From NCBI RefSeq assembly GCF_016613535.2, contig NZ_CP071518.1, positions 310,001 through 374,000 on the forward strand: a stretch of 64,000 bases of DNA, read 5' to 3'. Both the position numbers and the translations under genes were made by a program. The stretch is from Lysobacter solisilvae. Lineage in GTDB: Bacteria > Pseudomonadota > Gammaproteobacteria > Xanthomonadales > Xanthomonadaceae. The notes under the pieces were generated by a model, which ran no database searches, had not been told where the DNA came from, and saw nothing but the letters and a program-made list of their open reading frames with translations. Shown in pieces: positions 62,455 to 64,000 of the stretch (the stretch's first letter is position 1; every line of letters starts with the position of its first letter).

Positions 62455-64000
62455 TCAGGCCTCGTCGCGCAACTCGCCGAGCACCGAAGGCGCCCGCTCG
62501 CACGCCGCGGCGCGAGGCGTCTGGGCGTGCACCAGGGCCAGGAAGTCGTCGCCGCTCATGGGCTGCGCGAAGAAGTAGCCCTGGCCGTACTCGACCCCCC
62601 AGGACCGCAGCACCTGCACCTGGCTGCCGCGCTCGATGCCCTCGGCGACCATCCCCAGCGACATCCCGTGCGCCATTTCCACGATGTGCGCGGCGATGTG
62701 GTTGGTGGCCGCGACGGCATCGATCGAGTCGACGAAGGCCTTGTCGATCTTGATGGTGTCGACATCCAGCCGGACCAGGTCCGACAGGCTGGAGTAGCCG
62801 GTGCCGAAGTCGTCGATCGAGACCCGGAAGCCCTGCCCGCGCAGGCGGTTGACCACCACGCGCGCGTGGCCGATATCGGCGAAGCCGCGTTCGGTGATCT
62901 CCAGCACGACCTGCGAGGCACTGGCGCCGCTGCGCGCCAGCAGCGTGTGCAGCCGCTGCTCGGTGTCGTCGGAATGGAAGTCCCCCGGTGAGAGGTTGAG
63001 CGACAGGTAGGGGGTGTCCTGGTGGCGGGCGAGCACCGCCAGGGTCTTCTCGACCATCCGGAACATCTCCGCAGTGACGAGCCCGATCAGACCGGCGCCC
63101 TCGGCGGCCCCGATGAAGCGGTCCGGCGCCACCAACTGGCCGTCGCTGCGTCGCCAGCGGATCAGCGCTTCGGCGCCCACCACCCGCTGGTCCGCCAGCC
63201 GCACGATGGGCTGGAACAGGGGGAAGAACTCCCGCCTGCGCAGCCCGGACCGGATGGCCGCCGGCAGCGACATCTGTGTCGCCGCCACCCGCCACAGCAG
63301 CCACGCCAGCAGAAACCCGCCGCCCATGCCGATGGGGGCCAGCAACCACGTCGCCGAGGCCAGTTCCTGCTGGTAGTCGGCCTCGTCCAGCGCCGCGACG
63401 GCGGCCAGGTCCATGGTGTCGGACCGCACCTGGGCGATCAGCCGGTCACCGATCAGCACGGTCCGGTGGCCGCCGGGTTTGAGTTCCTCGCGGCGGGGCA
63501 TCCACCGGCGCTCGAAATGCCGGCGCGAGGACAGGACGCGCTGCCCCGCCAGGGAAATGATCGCCAGCGACACGTGCCGCGGAATCGTCGTATCCACCGG
63601 GAGCGCCTTGTGGACCACGGCGATGAATTTTCCGTTGCCGATGCCGATGAAGCGCTCTTCGGCGGCGAAGGGCAGCCGCAGGTTGAGCCACTGGTCGTAG
63701 CCGTTGCTGGTGACCAGGTCGGGCGGACCGATGCGCGCGGGCGTCTGGCCCGCCGACGAGCAGACGATCCGCCCGTCCTCGAGCACGCCCACCAGCTGGA
63801 CGTAACTGTGGATCACATCGCTGCGCTGCAGGCGCTGCCGCTCCACCGGGCCGCAACGGGCCTCCACCCCTCCCGCTCCAGCGCGGTGAAGGCGTGCAGG
63901 ATCTGGTCGCCGGTGTCCTCGCTGCGTCGAAGCACATCGGCGGCGTAGGACAACGCGCGCTGTTCCTGGCGGTGGCGCGCCTGCCCGCGGGCCAGGAACA
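62455..64000 (-). CDS. EAL-domain c-di-GMP phosphodiesterase with CSS sensor (5' end off the window)
   Basis: The visible 510 or so residues end at 62455. A periplasmic CSS-motif sensor (QLVGVLEDGRIVCSSAG, LNLRLPFAAEERFIGIGNG) is followed by a membrane helix (APIGMGGGFLLAWLLWRVAA) and an EAL domain. That domain has GAEALIRW, LSLNLSPGDF, ITERG, IDDFGTGYSSL, IKIDKAFVDS and VAEGIE, all needed for hydrolysis of c-di-GMP to pGpG. CSS sensors respond to periplasmic redox state through paired cysteines. The frame breaks near 63867-63870: adding one G to the four-base run joins the upstream part (RRSEDTGDQILHAFTALERE) to VEARCGPVERQRLQRSDVIH. I take this as a homopolymer error. The start codon lies beyond 64000. 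Confidence 0.85.
   Translation of the reverse strand, partial: VPGPRAGAPPPGTARVVLRRRCASTQRGHRRPDPARLHRAGAGGVEARCGPVERQRLQRSDVIHSYVQLVGVLEDGRIVCSSAGQTPARIGPPDLVTSNGYDQWLNLRLPFAAEERFIGIGNGKFIAVVHKALPVDTTIPRHVSLAIISLAGQRVLSSRRHFERRWMPRREELKPGGHRTVLIGDRLIAQVRSDTMDLAAVAALDEADYQQELASATWLLAPIGMGGGFLLAWLLWRVAATQMSLPAAIRSGLRRREFFPLFQPIVRLADQRVVGAEALIRWRRSDGQLVAPDRFIGAAEGAGLIGLVTAEMFRMVEKTLAVLARHQDTPYLSLNLSPGDFHSDDTEQRLHTLLARSGASASQVVLEITERGFADIGHARVVVNRLRGQGFRVSIDDFGTGYSSLSDLVRLDVDTIKIDKAFVDSIDAVAATNHIAAHIVEMAHGMSLGMVAEGIERGSQVQVLRSWGVEYGQGYFFAQPMSGDDFLALVHAQTPRAAACERAPSVLGELRDEA

Overview
The window looks like a chromosomal segment of a GC-rich gammaproteobacterium of the Xanthomonadaceae/Lysobacteraceae (Lysobacter, Luteimonas, Pseudoxanthomonas relatives). 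Support comes from the very high G+C, the C- and G-ended codons, and several blocks typical of that family: pilMNOPQ divergent from a class A penicillin-binding protein gene, gltA beside a zinc-independent L31 gene, and the run rph / yicC-gmk-rpoZ-spoT-ridA-recG. I see no tRNA, rRNA, CRISPR array, insertion sequence or prophage gene. Genus and species cannot be fixed from the sequence alone.

Layout. 1-798 holds no gene. It has REP-like GC hairpins and a striking 21-bp tandem array with inverted ends. 799-11011 carries central metabolism and envelope genes: gap, an S1/P1 nuclease overlapping a persulfide-dioxygenase-like MBL hydrolase, two small hypotheticals, a BlaI-type repressor with an M56/TonB-domain partner, tkt and a dicarboxylate/amino-acid symporter. 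11207-18158 is a compact moxR-bat operon. 18394-23395 is pilMNOPQ, divergent from mrcA (23859-26432). 27395-33405 holds gltA, rpmE2, a nucleoside hydrolase, a DUF4166 gene and recG. 33514-39698 is an accessory-looking block (TonB receptor, diheme lipoprotein, beta-helix lipoprotein, AraC regulator) lying between recG and ridA. 39762-45725 is the housekeeping run ridA, spoT, rpoZ, gmk, yicC and divergent rph. 45859-52903 holds a VOC protein, rdgB, an ABM-like protein, hemW, DUF1631, PilZ and pepQ. 52963-55406 holds small, mostly uncharacterised genes. 55602-61369 is a complete ATP-ligase-associated DNA repair cassette. The window ends with a thioredoxin, two small hypotheticals and an EAL phosphodiesterase running off the edge.

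How the genes work together. The moxR-bat genes form an AAA+ ATPase plus VWA-protein envelope-stress module. PilM-N-O-P-Q is the type IV pilus alignment and secretin complex. The exonuclease, ligase, helicase and PdeM genes overlap by 1 to 8 bases and probably act as one repair unit. The TonB/diheme/beta-helix block is the best candidate for an undescribed function; its two periplasmic lipoproteins overlap by 4 bases and face an AraC regulator.

Data quality. Six genes, including recG, are interrupted by simple frameshifts. Seven of the nine inferred events are extra bases inside a CCWGG motif, which points to systematic sequencing error at a Dcm-like methylated site rather than to real pseudogenes. 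I therefore annotate these as intact genes with suspect bases.
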